The notes: generated by a model from the sequence alone, not told the origin. A DNA stretch of 34,195 nucleotides from a virus (IMGVR_UViG_3300032224_001133:1-34195); one strand, 5' to 3'. Positions 8,604 to 16,250 are shown, numbered from the stretch's first letter. Numbers and translations: made by a program.

Positions 8604-9756
8604 CATAAATTTTGTAGACGGTGCTTTCTGTGAAATATTATCTAACGTTGATAATAAATACAATGTTCAGTTTATAGATAACGGTACTAACTTTCCAAAT
8701 CAAATTCCATTGGTAGATGAATTTAATAAGTACTATGTTCAGTTTATAGATAAAGACACAGATAAAGTCATATATGATGAGGTTATAAAATCTAACATGT
8801 GGTGTAAAAGTTCCTACACTTATTTTATAAATTATAAAATTAAAATCATTGATTTCAAATCAAAATTAACAATTGAGGAAATTGATTATAACGCAAATGA
8901 CAAACGTGTTTATATATGGTTTGATAGTAAGTCATTGGGAGACAATTTAGGATGGATTCCATACGTAGAAGAATTTAGAAAAAAACATAATTGCATATTA
9001 TATTGTTCAACCTTTTTTAATTATCTTTTCAAAGAAATTTATCCTGACATTAATTTTATTGAACCAGGAACTTCTGTTGAAAATTTATATGCATCATATC
9101 CAATTGGCTGTTTTGAACACAAACATGGCAATAAAGTAAAATGGAAATCACTAAATAATCAAGAAATATGTTCAAATATATTAGGATTAAAGTTTGAAGA
9201 AATTAAACCGCAATTGAATGTTCAGAATAAAGAAAGAAAAACAGATCAAAAATACGTTTGTATTTCAACAAAATCTACGGCATTTTGTAAAGAATGGCAA
9301 TACAAAAATGGGTGGAAAGAAATTGTTTTATATTTAAATTCTAAAGGGTATAAAGTAATAGTTTTACAGAAAGAATCTGTTGATTTGATAAATGATACTG
9401 ATCTAGATATTGAATTGTGTGACTCAGTTGATCTAAATGAACCTATTAATTTGTTATATAATTGTGAATTTTTTATAGGTCTTTCCTCTGGAATGAGTTG
9501 GTTAGCATGGTGTTTAAATAAACCATGTATATTAGTTAGCGGAATGAGCAAAGAAACAACTGAATTTTTCACTCCATTTAGAGTAATAAATAAAAATGTC
9601 TGTCACGGATGTTGGAGTGATGATAGATATGAATTTGACAGAACAGATTGGTGGTGGTGCCCAAAATTAAAAAATACTGATAGAGAATATGAATGTTCTA
9701 AATCAATAACACCAAAGATGATAATTGACAACATAGAAAAAATTTTATATTATTAA
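8593..9756 (+). CDS. TibC/Aah-like protein O-heptosyltransferase
   Basis: Predicted member of the bacterial autotransporter heptosyltransferase group (GT9-related; TibC and Aah put heptose on serines of TibA and AIDA-I). Residues 1 to about 95 form the small beta-rich N-terminal domain of that group (FVDGAFCEI, YVQFIDKDT, NMWCKSSYTYF). Then come YIWFDSKSLGDNLGWIPYVE and FIGLSSGMSWLAW, the donor-site region. Near the C-terminus C337-x2-C340-x15-C356-x11-C368 (CHGC, WWWCP, YECSKSI) reproduces the four-cysteine iron finger known for TibC. Its length of 387 is close to the family norm. A 19-base direct repeat lies in the N-terminal domain. In a phage the obvious acceptor would be a serine-rich structural protein such as the TSGSSG fibre; this is inference. 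The donor need not be heptose. Confidence 0.85.
   Translation: MKFNINFVDGAFCEILSNVDNKYNVQFIDNGTNFPNQIPLVDEFNKYYVQFIDKDTDKVIYDEVIKSNMWCKSSYTYFINYKIKIIDFKSKLTIEEIDYNANDKRVYIWFDSKSLGDNLGWIPYVEEFRKKHNCILYCSTFFNYLFKEIYPDINFIEPGTSVENLYASYPIGCFEHKHGNKVKWKSLNNQEICSNILGLKFEEIKPQLNVQNKERKTDQKYVCISTKSTAFCKEWQYKNGWKEIVLYLNSKGYKVIVLQKESVDLINDTDLDIELCDSVDLNEPINLLYNCEFFIGLSSGMSWLAWCLNKPCILVSGMSKETTEFFTPFRVINKNVCHGCWSDDRYEFDRTDWWWCPKLKNTDREYECSKSITPKMIIDNIEKILYY
8663..8753 (+). repeat. 19-base direct repeat in the TibC-like gene
   Basis: The same 19 bases, ATGTTCAGTTTATAGATAA, occur at 8663-8681 and 8735-8753, an offset of 72 bases (24 codons). They encode YNVQFID and YYVQFID, two similar beta strands in the N-terminal domain. 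The bases between and after the copies do not match. Confidence 0.8.
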
Positions 9757-9760
9757 TAAA

Positions 9761-10699
9761 ATGAATATTTTAATATTAACCGCATTTACAAAAAAAGTAG
9801 TTTGGAACAATTACGGTAATTGTGACTTTGGCAAATTTTGCGCAGAAGTAAACTTAAAATATGCAAATAAACACAATTATAGTTTTGTATGTGAAATTTT
9901 ACAAGAACCTTTGGTAGATCGACAAAATACTTGGATCAAAATCAATTTAATCAAAAAACACTTACCTAGCTATGATTATGTTGTTTGGATAGATGCGGAT
10001 GCAATTTTTCTAAAAAACACAAAAATTGAAGATTTTATTGATGACGGAATTGATTTAGTAATTTCAAAGAATCCACCATCAGAATCTGATAGAAGGATGT
10101 ACTCCATGACTAATACAGGATTCATGATATGGAAAAACTCTCAATGGTCAATAGATACTTTAAATTATATTTGGGACAATAGCGGAAAATATAATTATGA
10201 GTTTTTCCATGAACAAACCGTACTGGATTTATTTATCAGACAAACGTTAACGGATGATAATTTATTAAATATGGAGTATTTTGATATAACTAAACCAGTT
10301 GTAACAAATAATATAAAAATCATTCCATATCGTTACCATTTTCTTTCTGAAAACACTTTATTTGTATATCACGCAGCAAGTGACACGCCAACAAAATATA
10401 AGAGATTGTTAAATACGTATACAAGAGAACAAAATAATAAGTTATCCGTATTATTTCAATACAGAGACGCAATTCATTATGATCTAGATTCTTCTGGTAT
10501 ATATACAATAGAAGTTTATGGCATTAATGATTATGAAGAAGTGTTGTTACATTCAATCAATGAACATGCATTCAACATGACTCCAATCCGTACATCAAGT
10601 TATATAATCTTTGATGGAATATTAAAATATTCTCATTTTAAGTTGAGAATATTTAATGAAAAGGAAGATCATTTTTGTTTTAGAAAAGTAAATTTATGA
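9761..10699 (+). CDS. GT34-like (GMA12/MNN10-type) glycosyltransferase
   Basis: A 312-residue protein whose first 210 residues resemble the galactosyl/mannosyltransferase GMA12/MNN10 group: ILTAFTKKVVWNNYG, FCAEVNLKYANKHNY, VVWIDADAIFLKN with the D78-A-D80 metal motif, NTGFMIWKNSQWS, and FHEQTVLDLFI. Family members transfer hexose from a nucleotide sugar. Residues 225-312 add a small predicted beta domain with no family I recognise. It starts 5 bp after the TibC-like gene and shares an ATGA overlap with the next, short TibC-like gene, so these three are translated together. GT34 is best known from fungi and plants, but related sequences occur in phages and bacteria. Acceptor unknown. Confidence 0.75.
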   Translation: MNILILTAFTKKVVWNNYGNCDFGKFCAEVNLKYANKHNYSFVCEILQEPLVDRQNTWIKINLIKKHLPSYDYVVWIDADAIFLKNTKIEDFIDDGIDLVISKNPPSESDRRMYSMTNTGFMIWKNSQWSIDTLNYIWDNSGKYNYEFFHEQTVLDLFIRQTLTDDNLLNMEYFDITKPVVTNNIKIIPYRYHFLSENTLFVYHAASDTPTKYKRLLNTYTREQNNKLSVLFQYRDAIHYDLDSSGIYTIEVYGINDYEEVLLHSINEHAFNMTPIRTSSYIIFDGILKYSHFKLRIFNEKEDHFCFRKVNL

Positions 10700-11529
10700 T
10701 AATAAAAATAGAATTAACAACAAGTTCTTTAGGTGATACAGTTGCGTCAATTGGTCAAGTTGATAAATATCAAAAATTAACAAACCATACTGTACATTTT
10801 ATTATAAACTCAAAGTATGTTGATTTGTTTAAATCTGTTTATCCAAATATTAATTTTGATGAACCGGTTAGATATGATGAACTGAAAGTTTTACATGTAA
10901 ATTTAGACCAACCTCTTGAAAAGTATGCATCAGATTTATTAGGACTTCCATTTGAAGAAACATGCGCAAAAGTTGCAACTGCAATTAAAGATAGACCTAT
11001 TAAAGAAAAATATTTTACAATTTCAATACAATCAACACATCAGGGAAGATACTGGAATGCAAAGAAAGGGTGGAACATACTTTTAAACTTATTAAAACAA
11101 CGTTATGGATTAACTGCTGTTTGTGTTGATATGTATAATAGTTATGGAACAAAAGATTGTTATAACACAGTACCATCAGGTGCAATTGATAAAACAGGAA
11201 TATCACTGTTGGAATCCACACACTATATGAATCATGCAGAATTTCATATAGGTACATCCAACGGTTTAAGTTGGTTAGCACATGCGGTTGGTAAAAAAGT
11301 TGTGCTGATAACAAATGTTACAAAAAAATGGTGTGAGTTTACAACCAATGTAATAAGAATAGACAATGAATCAGTTTGTCATGGTTGTTTAAATGAAAAA
11401 CCATTTGACAAGTATGATTGGAATTGGTGTCCAAACCACAAAAATACAAAAAGAATGTTTGAGTGTACAACCTCAATATCTCCACATGACGTTTTTGAAA
11501 AAATAAAAAACAACATTACAATTAAATAA
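10696..11529 (+). CDS. Short TibC-like heptosyltransferase paralogue
   Basis: A 277-residue relative of the longer TibC-like protein upstream. It keeps the catalytic GT9-like core (ELTTSSLGDTVASIGQVDKY at the N-terminus, YWNAKKGW, FHIGTSNGLSWLAHAVGKKV) and the four-cysteine finger C228-x2-C231-x13-C245-x11-C257 (CHGC, WNWCP, FECTTSIS). It lacks the whole beta-rich N-terminal domain and starts directly at the LGDT strand. The loss of the domain that helps assembly in TibC suggests a different oligomeric state or a partnership with the long form. Last glycosyltransferase of the operon; the next gene starts 2 bp after its stop. Protein acceptor inferred from family only. Confidence 0.8.
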   Translation: MIIKIELTTSSLGDTVASIGQVDKYQKLTNHTVHFIINSKYVDLFKSVYPNINFDEPVRYDELKVLHVNLDQPLEKYASDLLGLPFEETCAKVATAIKDRPIKEKYFTISIQSTHQGRYWNAKKGWNILLNLLKQRYGLTAVCVDMYNSYGTKDCYNTVPSGAIDKTGISLLESTHYMNHAEFHIGTSNGLSWLAHAVGKKVVLITNVTKKWCEFTTNVIRIDNESVCHGCLNEKPFDKYDWNWCPNHKNTKRMFECTTSISPHDVFEKIKNNITIK

Positions 11530-11531
11530 TT

Positions 11532-11810
11532 ATGCCAGAACCTATTAAATTTACACAACAAGAATTGGAATCATTGAAGAATATTCAACTTAGCTTCCAA
11601 GAAAACATCATGTCATTTGGTCAATTATATTTAGACAAAATGACATTAGACTCAAAAATCAAAGAACTATCTCAAGTTGAATCTAATCTTAGAACCAACT
11701 ATGAAAAGATTCAAAAAGATGAAGATGAATGGTTAAATTCCATCACCACCAAGTACGGTGAAGGATCTTTAAATCTAAAAGATGGAACTTTTATACCAAA
11801 TCCTAAATAA
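11532..11810 (+). CDS. Small coiled-coil protein of unknown function
   Basis: A 92-residue, highly charged protein predicted to be mostly helical: two heptad-like helices (LESLKNIQLSFQENIMSF and IKELSQVESNLRTNYEKI) followed by a compact C-terminal tail (KYGEGSLNLKDGTFIPNP). There are no cysteines, signal peptide or membrane segment. I do not recognise a named family. It starts 2 bp after the short TibC-like gene and ends the plus-strand operon; the 158-bp gap behind it is the first real break since 6429. It could be a structural or chaperone-type helper, but nothing shows this directly. Confidence 0.75.
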   Translation: MPEPIKFTQQELESLKNIQLSFQENIMSFGQLYLDKMTLDSKIKELSQVESNLRTNYEKIQKDEDEWLNSITTKYGEGSLNLKDGTFIPNPK

Positions 11811-11968
11811 AGTTATAATTATCAGGTGCGCTGCGCTTTTTATATTGCGTTTTACTTATTATTATAATAAATGCTTAATGCTTTTTTAAATATAAATGTT
11901 GCGCTTTTAATATATGCTTTTTATAGATTTAAGTCAAGTTATTTTAATCTTCTGATATTTATTTTATT
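11811..11968. other. Intergenic gap with repeated TGCGCTTTT words
   Basis: This 158-base gap has an imperfect direct repeat: TGCGCTTTTTATATTGCG near 11827 and TGCGCTTTTAATATATGC near 11899. It also has the tight GCGCTGCGC near 11828. I see no tRNA cloverleaf and no convincing terminator. A TATTTAT motif lies at its right end. Confidence 0.5.
11955..11962 (+). promoter_or_regulatory. TATTTAT motif upstream of the nucleotidase gene
   Basis: ATATTTAT lies only 6 bases before the ATG at 11969 and there is no Shine-Dalgarno. If it is a -10-type element the message would be leaderless or nearly so. One of eight such motifs next to gene starts. Confidence 0.4.
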
Positions 11969-12604
11969 ATGATTAAGCTCAAAGCACTTTTACCTGAAGT
12001 TTGGGATGCTAACCTCTTAGAACAATCTGAATCATTTATTGTATTTTGTGATATGGATGGTGTGATGTGTGATTTTGATTTACAATTCACTCAAATGATA
12101 GGATCATCACCTAAAGAATTTGAAGCTCAATACGGCACTTTAAAGTTCTGGAATGAAATTGCTAATAAAGGTGAATTGTTTTGGTCAAGTATGGAAAAGA
12201 TGCCTGATTTTAATCAACTTAAAGATGGTATAGTTAAAATTGTTAATGATAACAATCTAGATCTACAAGTTTTAACAAGCACCAGCGGTAATTGGATTAT
12301 TAAAAACCATCCAAGAGATGAAGCTAAAGAAGTTATTAGAAATATAGAAAAAGGCAAATTAGAATGGTTAAGAAACAATTGGTCAGGATTAAAAGTTAAT
12401 TTCAGCGGTTCTGGCAGAGGTAAAGCTAAATTTGCTAAACCAAATAGCTGCTTAATTGATGATTTGCCTAAAAATGTAGAGTCATTTGAAACTGCTGGTG
12501 GTAAAGGTATTATTCATACAACCGCATCAAAATCACTAAATAATTTACAATTGTTAATAAATCAATTGCCAGAATCTTTTGGTTATAGTTATTCTAATAT
12601 ATGA
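11969..12604 (+). CDS. HAD-superfamily 5'-nucleotidase/phosphatase-like protein
   Basis: Predicted HAD-fold phosphatase, most like 5'(3')-deoxyribonucleotidases, which remove phosphate from nucleoside monophosphates. Motif I is D28-M-D30-G-V in IVFCDMDGVMCDF, where the first aspartate would be the nucleophile. Motif II is the LTSTS strand, and motif IV is the DD of CLIDDLPKNVESF. A lysine for motif III is available in GRGKAKFAK. Length (211) fits. Before the catalytic domain there is a 22-residue amphipathic segment (MIKLKALLPEVWDANLLEQ) not needed for the fold; it might be a targeting tag. The stop shares ATGA with the next gene. A role in nucleotide pools during infection is inferred. Confidence 0.75.
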   Translation: MIKLKALLPEVWDANLLEQSESFIVFCDMDGVMCDFDLQFTQMIGSSPKEFEAQYGTLKFWNEIANKGELFWSSMEKMPDFNQLKDGIVKIVNDNNLDLQVLTSTSGNWIIKNHPRDEAKEVIRNIEKGKLEWLRNNWSGLKVNFSGSGRGKAKFAKPNSCLIDDLPKNVESFETAGGKGIIHTTASKSLNNLQLLINQLPESFGYSYSNI

Positions 12605-13284
12605 AAGTAAGAATATATAATAACACTCTTAATCCAGCGCTTTGGAATACTTTAAAGTTGAAACCAGATGTAGCTGAATCTTTAAAGTCTATAGGACAGT
12701 TGTTTTATAAGGATACAGAACTAACTGCACCAATTAAAGATATTTTAATGGTGGGAAGTAGCGCAAACCACAATTGGTCAAATTTTAGTGATATTGACGT
12801 TCATATAGTAATTGACTTTAAAGATATATCAGAGGATGTTGAAATGGTTGAAAAGATGGTTAACGCAATTAAAGCTAAGTGGAATGAAGATCATGATATT
12901 CATATCAAAGGTTTTAACGTAGAAGTATACATTCAAGATGTATCTAAGAAAAATAGATCCACCGGAGTTTATTCACTATTAAACAATAAGTGGATAACAG
13001 AACCAAAAAAAGAAGAATTTGAATTAGATAAAGAACAAATACAACAAAAATACAGTGATATGGTGTTGAAAATTAAAAATGCACTAGAAACTGAAAGTAT
13101 TGGTAAGTTAAAAAAAATACTTAAAGATTTGTATGATATGAGAGAAGTTGGTCTTACTAAATCAGGTGAGTTTAGTACAGAAAATATTGTTTTCAAAATA
13201 CTAAGATCTAGAGGTCATCTAGATAAACTCAGAAGTAGTATCAATCATATATTTGACAAAAAGGCTAGTTTGAAAGAATCTTGA
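12601..13284 (+). CDS. Pol-beta-fold nucleotidyltransferase-like protein
   Basis: A 227-residue protein with the signature of the polymerase-beta nucleotidyltransferase superfamily: ILMVGSSANHNWSNFSDIDV, i.e. hG-S followed by D-x-D, with a further aspartate in VIDF as the likely third metal ligand. The second half is helical and charged and could be an acceptor-binding or minimal nucleotidyltransferase partner domain. Such proteins transfer NMP to proteins, RNA or small molecules; the target is not visible here. It is translationally coupled (ATGA) to the HAD gene, suggesting a shared nucleotide-related role. Its 3' end overlaps the convergent homing endonuclease gene by 20 bp, so that insertion sits right against this gene without breaking it. 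Confidence 0.75.
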   Translation: MKVRIYNNTLNPALWNTLKLKPDVAESLKSIGQLFYKDTELTAPIKDILMVGSSANHNWSNFSDIDVHIVIDFKDISEDVEMVEKMVNAIKAKWNEDHDIHIKGFNVEVYIQDVSKKNRSTGVYSLLNNKWITEPKKEEFELDKEQIQQKYSDMVLKIKNALETESIGKLKKILKDLYDMREVGLTKSGEFSTENIVFKILRSRGHLDKLRSSINHIFDKKASLKES

Positions 13285-14773
13285 GGAAATACTTTCCGTG
13301 ACCACAGTCCCAGATTCTATCATATCCATTATTTTTCATATTTTCCCATTCACTTAATGAAGGGTTGTATATTTTTAATAATTTTTCTAATTTATGTTTT
13401 TGGAAACTCATTCGGTGTCTGATATCTTTGTAATTATTTATAAGATAATGATAATTAGGCGGTGTATGACTTACAAAGTTGAATCCTAAAGTTTCATAGA
13501 TTTTGCCTGTAAAATATCTTCTATCACTATAACTTACTATATTTTTTGGATTATAATGTTTAATAAAATGTTTTAATAATTTACTTGCACCACCATTAAC
13601 TATAGTATTGATTAGATTACAAAATCTAACCAATTCCCAATCACTTGTTTTATCAAACCGTGAAGACTTTCTAAATGTCATAATACCAACCAAATCATTT
13701 TTGTTATATAATCCTAACTTAATTGTAGATTTATCTTCACCTTGCAAATGGTTTTGATTAAGAAATGTATTTTTATCTGATTCAGTTACTTCTTTAATTT
13801 TACATTCTCTGGCATTAATTTTAACAATTGTATTTGTTCTTAATAATGTTTTAATAATTGATTTAACAATTTCAGTTTTATGTATCCATTCATTTTCAAA
13901 TATATGAATCAATGATATACCATAAAAACTACAAGACTTTGTTTTATTCAAGTGATAGTTTTTATTGATACCACCACTATTTTCACTGTGCCAGTACAAT
14001 CCATTGATTTCAAACGCAATTTTCAATTCTGGAATATAAAAATCTAATTCTTTACCGTTAAGTATACTTCTATCATTTCTTTTAATAACTGTATCTTTTG
14101 GTAATATTTCTTGTAGAAAATTATAAAATTGATTTTCAACCGTGGTAATTTTCTCTGGATGACAATAATCACAAAACAAGTTGTTTAAATTATAAACTGT
14201 ACTTTCTAATGTTTTATCACATACATCACATTTGAATTTATAAATGTTACTGAAGTGATATCCTTTGTAATCCACCTCATCACATAGAAATTGTAATTTG
14301 TTACTATTACAGTAATTTATTAGGAACTCATAGTGGTTTACTTTCTTAGTAACTGATCTCTTATCTAAGACAGACTTTATTTTAGCCGCATTGTCTACTC
14401 CATATCTGGTCATCATGGTAGATTTTATCTTTTCTACATTTATATAATGTTCAGATCCGTATTTTTTCAAAAGAGTTTGTTTTACCCGTTCTTTATATTC
14501 AGGCAATTTACTGTAACTATCAACTCCATATTTTTTAACAATTGCTGATTTAAAATTAGATTTTACAACATCCGTTGTCATTGGATGACCACCATATTTT
14601 TCATCAAAAGTCTTTTTTTGACCGTCAATTATCTTTTGTTTTATAGAACCATCATTGTTACTACATTTTTTATTACAAAATACTTTTGGTTTGCTTACTC
14701 TACATTCAAACAAATTACCACAATGTTTACAGTTTAAAGATAACCAGTTTTTTGAATTTTTAGATCTAGCCAT
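13265..14773 (-). CDS. EDxHD-type (Vsr-fold) homing endonuclease
   Basis: Probable free-standing homing endonuclease of 502 residues on the minus strand. It has an N-terminal zinc-ribbon (CKHCG, CNKKC), then several KYG-x(n) repeats typical of phage homing enzymes (EKYGGHP, KKYGVDSYSK, KKYGSEHYINVEKIK, TRYGVDNAAKIKS), and a second zinc-ribbon (CDVCDK, FCDYCH). The nuclease core is E242-L-D244-FYIPELKIAFE255INGLYWH262SE, the acidic/histidine cluster of the EDxHD family related to Vsr. The C-terminal half resembles the associated DNA-binding region (NHLQG, GIMTFRKSSRF). It is oriented against all neighbours, between the nucleotidyltransferase and the tail tube gene, as expected for a mobile intruder. 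Confidence 0.85.
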   Translation of the reverse strand: MARSKNSKNWLSLNCKHCGNLFECRVSKPKVFCNKKCSNNDGSIKQKIIDGQKKTFDEKYGGHPMTTDVVKSNFKSAIVKKYGVDSYSKLPEYKERVKQTLLKKYGSEHYINVEKIKSTMMTRYGVDNAAKIKSVLDKRSVTKKVNHYEFLINYCNSNKLQFLCDEVDYKGYHFSNIYKFKCDVCDKTLESTVYNLNNLFCDYCHPEKITTVENQFYNFLQEILPKDTVIKRNDRSILNGKELDFYIPELKIAFEINGLYWHSENSGGINKNYHLNKTKSCSFYGISLIHIFENEWIHKTEIVKSIIKTLLRTNTIVKINARECKIKEVTESDKNTFLNQNHLQGEDKSTIKLGLYNKNDLVGIMTFRKSSRFDKTSDWELVRFCNLINTIVNGGASKLLKHFIKHYNPKNIVSYSDRRYFTGKIYETLGFNFVSHTPPNYHYLINNYKDIRHRMSFQKHKLEKLLKIYNPSLSEWENMKNNGYDRIWDCGHGKYFLKILSN

Positions 14774-14848
14774 AATTGGAGTTTGGTTTGTATAGAGTAT
14801 AACTATTTAAAAATTAAAACACAATTTAAAAAAAAGTACTTTTAATTT

Positions 14849-14857
14849 ATATTTATT
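14849..14857 (+). promoter_or_regulatory. TATTTAT motif upstream of the tail tube gene
   Basis: TATATTTATT lies 31 bases before the ATG at 14888. It leaves room for a leader that includes the AAGGAT ribosome binding site at 14874-14879, the clearest Shine-Dalgarno in the window. This fits a strong late promoter for an abundant virion protein. Confidence 0.45.
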
Positions 14858-14887
14858 ATCACAACAACTAAATAAGGATTTAAAAAT

Positions 14888-15379
14888 ATGGCAGATCTAT
14901 TAAACAGTAATGAGATATTCTTCACACAATTTGAACCAAAAGTCAAAAATAGGTTTCTATTGTACTGTGATGGTATTCCAAGCTTCTTGATCAGAAAGGT
15001 CAAGAGACCAACAGTAACCAGTGAAAAGAAGACATTGGATCATATCAACATCCAACGTTACTACAAAGGCAAAACCACTTGGGACAATATCACAATGGAA
15101 CTATATGATCCAATTGTACCATCTGGTGCGCAAGCAGTAATGGAGTGGGTACGCTTGAGTCATGAATCTGTTACCGGGCGCGATGGGTACAGTGATTTCT
15201 ATAAGAAAGATCTTACAATTAATGTTCTTGGTCCAGTTGGTGACAAAGTAGAAGAGTGGACACTAAAAGGAGCATTTATCACCAGTGCTGATTTTGGTGA
15301 AATGGATTGGACTGATAGTGGTGAACCTGCAACAATCAGTTTGACTTTGAGCGTTGACTATTGTATATTGCAATTTTGA
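14888..15379 (+). CDS. 19: Tail tube protein, gp19-like
   Basis: Major tail tube subunit; it would polymerise into the inner tube of the contractile tail through which DNA passes. The 163-residue length equals that of T4 gp19. The beta-rich pattern and the segments RFLLYCDGIPSFLIRKVKRP, YYKGKTTWDNITMELYDPI and GAFITSADFGEMDWTD match the T4-type tube family. It has AAGGAT 8 bases before the start, unlike most genes here, and more CGN arginine codons, both fitting high expression. It is followed by a hairpin terminator at 15422-15449. A homing endonuclease gene lies on each side. Confidence 0.9.
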   Translation: MADLLNSNEIFFTQFEPKVKNRFLLYCDGIPSFLIRKVKRPTVTSEKKTLDHINIQRYYKGKTTWDNITMELYDPIVPSGAQAVMEWVRLSHESVTGRDGYSDFYKKDLTINVLGPVGDKVEEWTLKGAFITSADFGEMDWTDSGEPATISLTLSVDYCILQF

Positions 15380-15421
15380 ATACTGTGTAATCCACCAAAA
15401 AGGTTATTGTTTTCAAAAAAC

Positions 15422-15449
15422 TCCTACTATTTATTTAGTAGGATTTTTT
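15422..15449 (+). terminator. Hairpin: terminator of the tube gene and RBS-masking element
   Basis: TCCTACTA (15422-15429) and TAGTAGGA (15436-15443) form a perfect 8-bp stem with a 6-base loop, followed by six T. Six A precede it, so it could also work on the other strand. AGGA (15440-15443), the likely ribosome binding site of the HNH gene at 15450, is inside the right arm and would be masked in read-through RNA. A TATTTAT promoter-like motif spans the left arm and loop. Confidence 0.8.
15428..15434 (+). promoter_or_regulatory. TATTTAT motif in the hairpin loop upstream of the HNH gene
   Basis: A transcript started a few bases downstream of this motif would lack the left arm of the hairpin, leaving the AGGA site free. 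The same logic is known for T4 I-TevI, soc and gene 49, where a late promoter lies within an RBS-masking hairpin. Confidence 0.4.
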
Positions 15450-16250
15450 ATGATTAAATGTGAAATAGATGGTCAAGAATTTAAAAATGGTGGTGTTTTA
15501 GCTCGTTATTTAAAGCGAACATATAAAATTACATATAAAGAATATTATCACAAATACATTGTTAAGTCTGATGATATACCAAAATGTGGATGTGGATGTG
15601 GAGAAAATTGTAATTGGGCAAATGGAATTGGATATCGTAAATATAAACCTTCACATCATATACGTGTAAATAATCCTTGGGGACACAATCCAGAATCAAT
15701 TAGAAAATCAGCTGAAACTCGTAGAAAACAATATGCTAGTGGAGAAAGAAAAACATGGTGTGATGGATTGACATTAGAAACTAGTCCCAGTTTACAAAGT
15801 GCAGCAAAAAAATTGTCAGAAAGATATACAGTTGAATTACGTAAAGAATATGCCAAAAAAATGTCAAAAATGAGAAAAGATGGCACTATACCCACGTTAT
15901 ATAGAGAAAAATCTTCACAATGGAAGGGTGGTGTTTCATCAATTCAAATAATTGCAAGAAATGACAAACGATTGTATGAACAGTGGAAATATCCTATTCT
16001 GGTTAGAGATGAATTTAAATGTATTAAATGTAAAAATGCAACAGATTTACATATACATCATGATACAGAAACGTTTAGTGAAATTATTAAAAAAGTAATG
16101 ACATTGGATGATTATGAAAATATTGATAATTTTGAAAGAAAAAAAGATATTTGTGAACGCATTGTAAATTATCATGTAAAAAACAATATATCTGGTATTA
16201 CTTTATGTAAAGCGTGTCATAATCAAATGCATCTGAGTTTAAATTTTTAA
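15450..16250 (+). CDS. HNH homing endonuclease
   Basis: Probable free-standing HNH endonuclease of 266 residues that promotes its own spread into phages lacking it. The C-terminal domain has FKCIKC, LHIHHD and ISGITLCKACHNQMH: two CxxC pairs for structural zinc and the H-N-H nuclease residues. The N-terminal part has a second cysteine motif (KCGCGCGENC) and a NUMOD-like stretch (GHNPESIRKSAETRRKQYASG) for DNA binding. An in-frame ATG at 15354 lies inside the tube gene, but the ATG at 15450 is preferred: it is just after the hairpin with AGGA at 6-base spacing, and the protein family normally begins near MIKCEIDGQEF. It sits directly after the tube gene, as an inserted element would. Confidence 0.85.
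   Translation: MIKCEIDGQEFKNGGVLARYLKRTYKITYKEYYHKYIVKSDDIPKCGCGCGENCNWANGIGYRKYKPSHHIRVNNPWGHNPESIRKSAETRRKQYASGERKTWCDGLTLETSPSLQSAAKKLSERYTVELRKEYAKKMSKMRKDGTIPTLYREKSSQWKGGVSSIQIIARNDKRLYEQWKYPILVRDEFKCIKCKNATDLHIHHDTETFSEIIKKVMTLDDYENIDNFERKKDICERIVNYHVKNNISGITLCKACHNQMHLSLNF

Noticed and set aside
11811-11968. A tRNA or small RNA gene in the gap
   Set aside because: I could not fit a cloverleaf, and no conserved T-loop GTTCRANNC is present.
15354-15449. An upstream in-frame start for the HNH gene at 15354
   Set aside because: It lies inside the tube gene, its extra 32 residues cross the terminator hairpin, and the ATG at 15450 has the better-placed AGGA.
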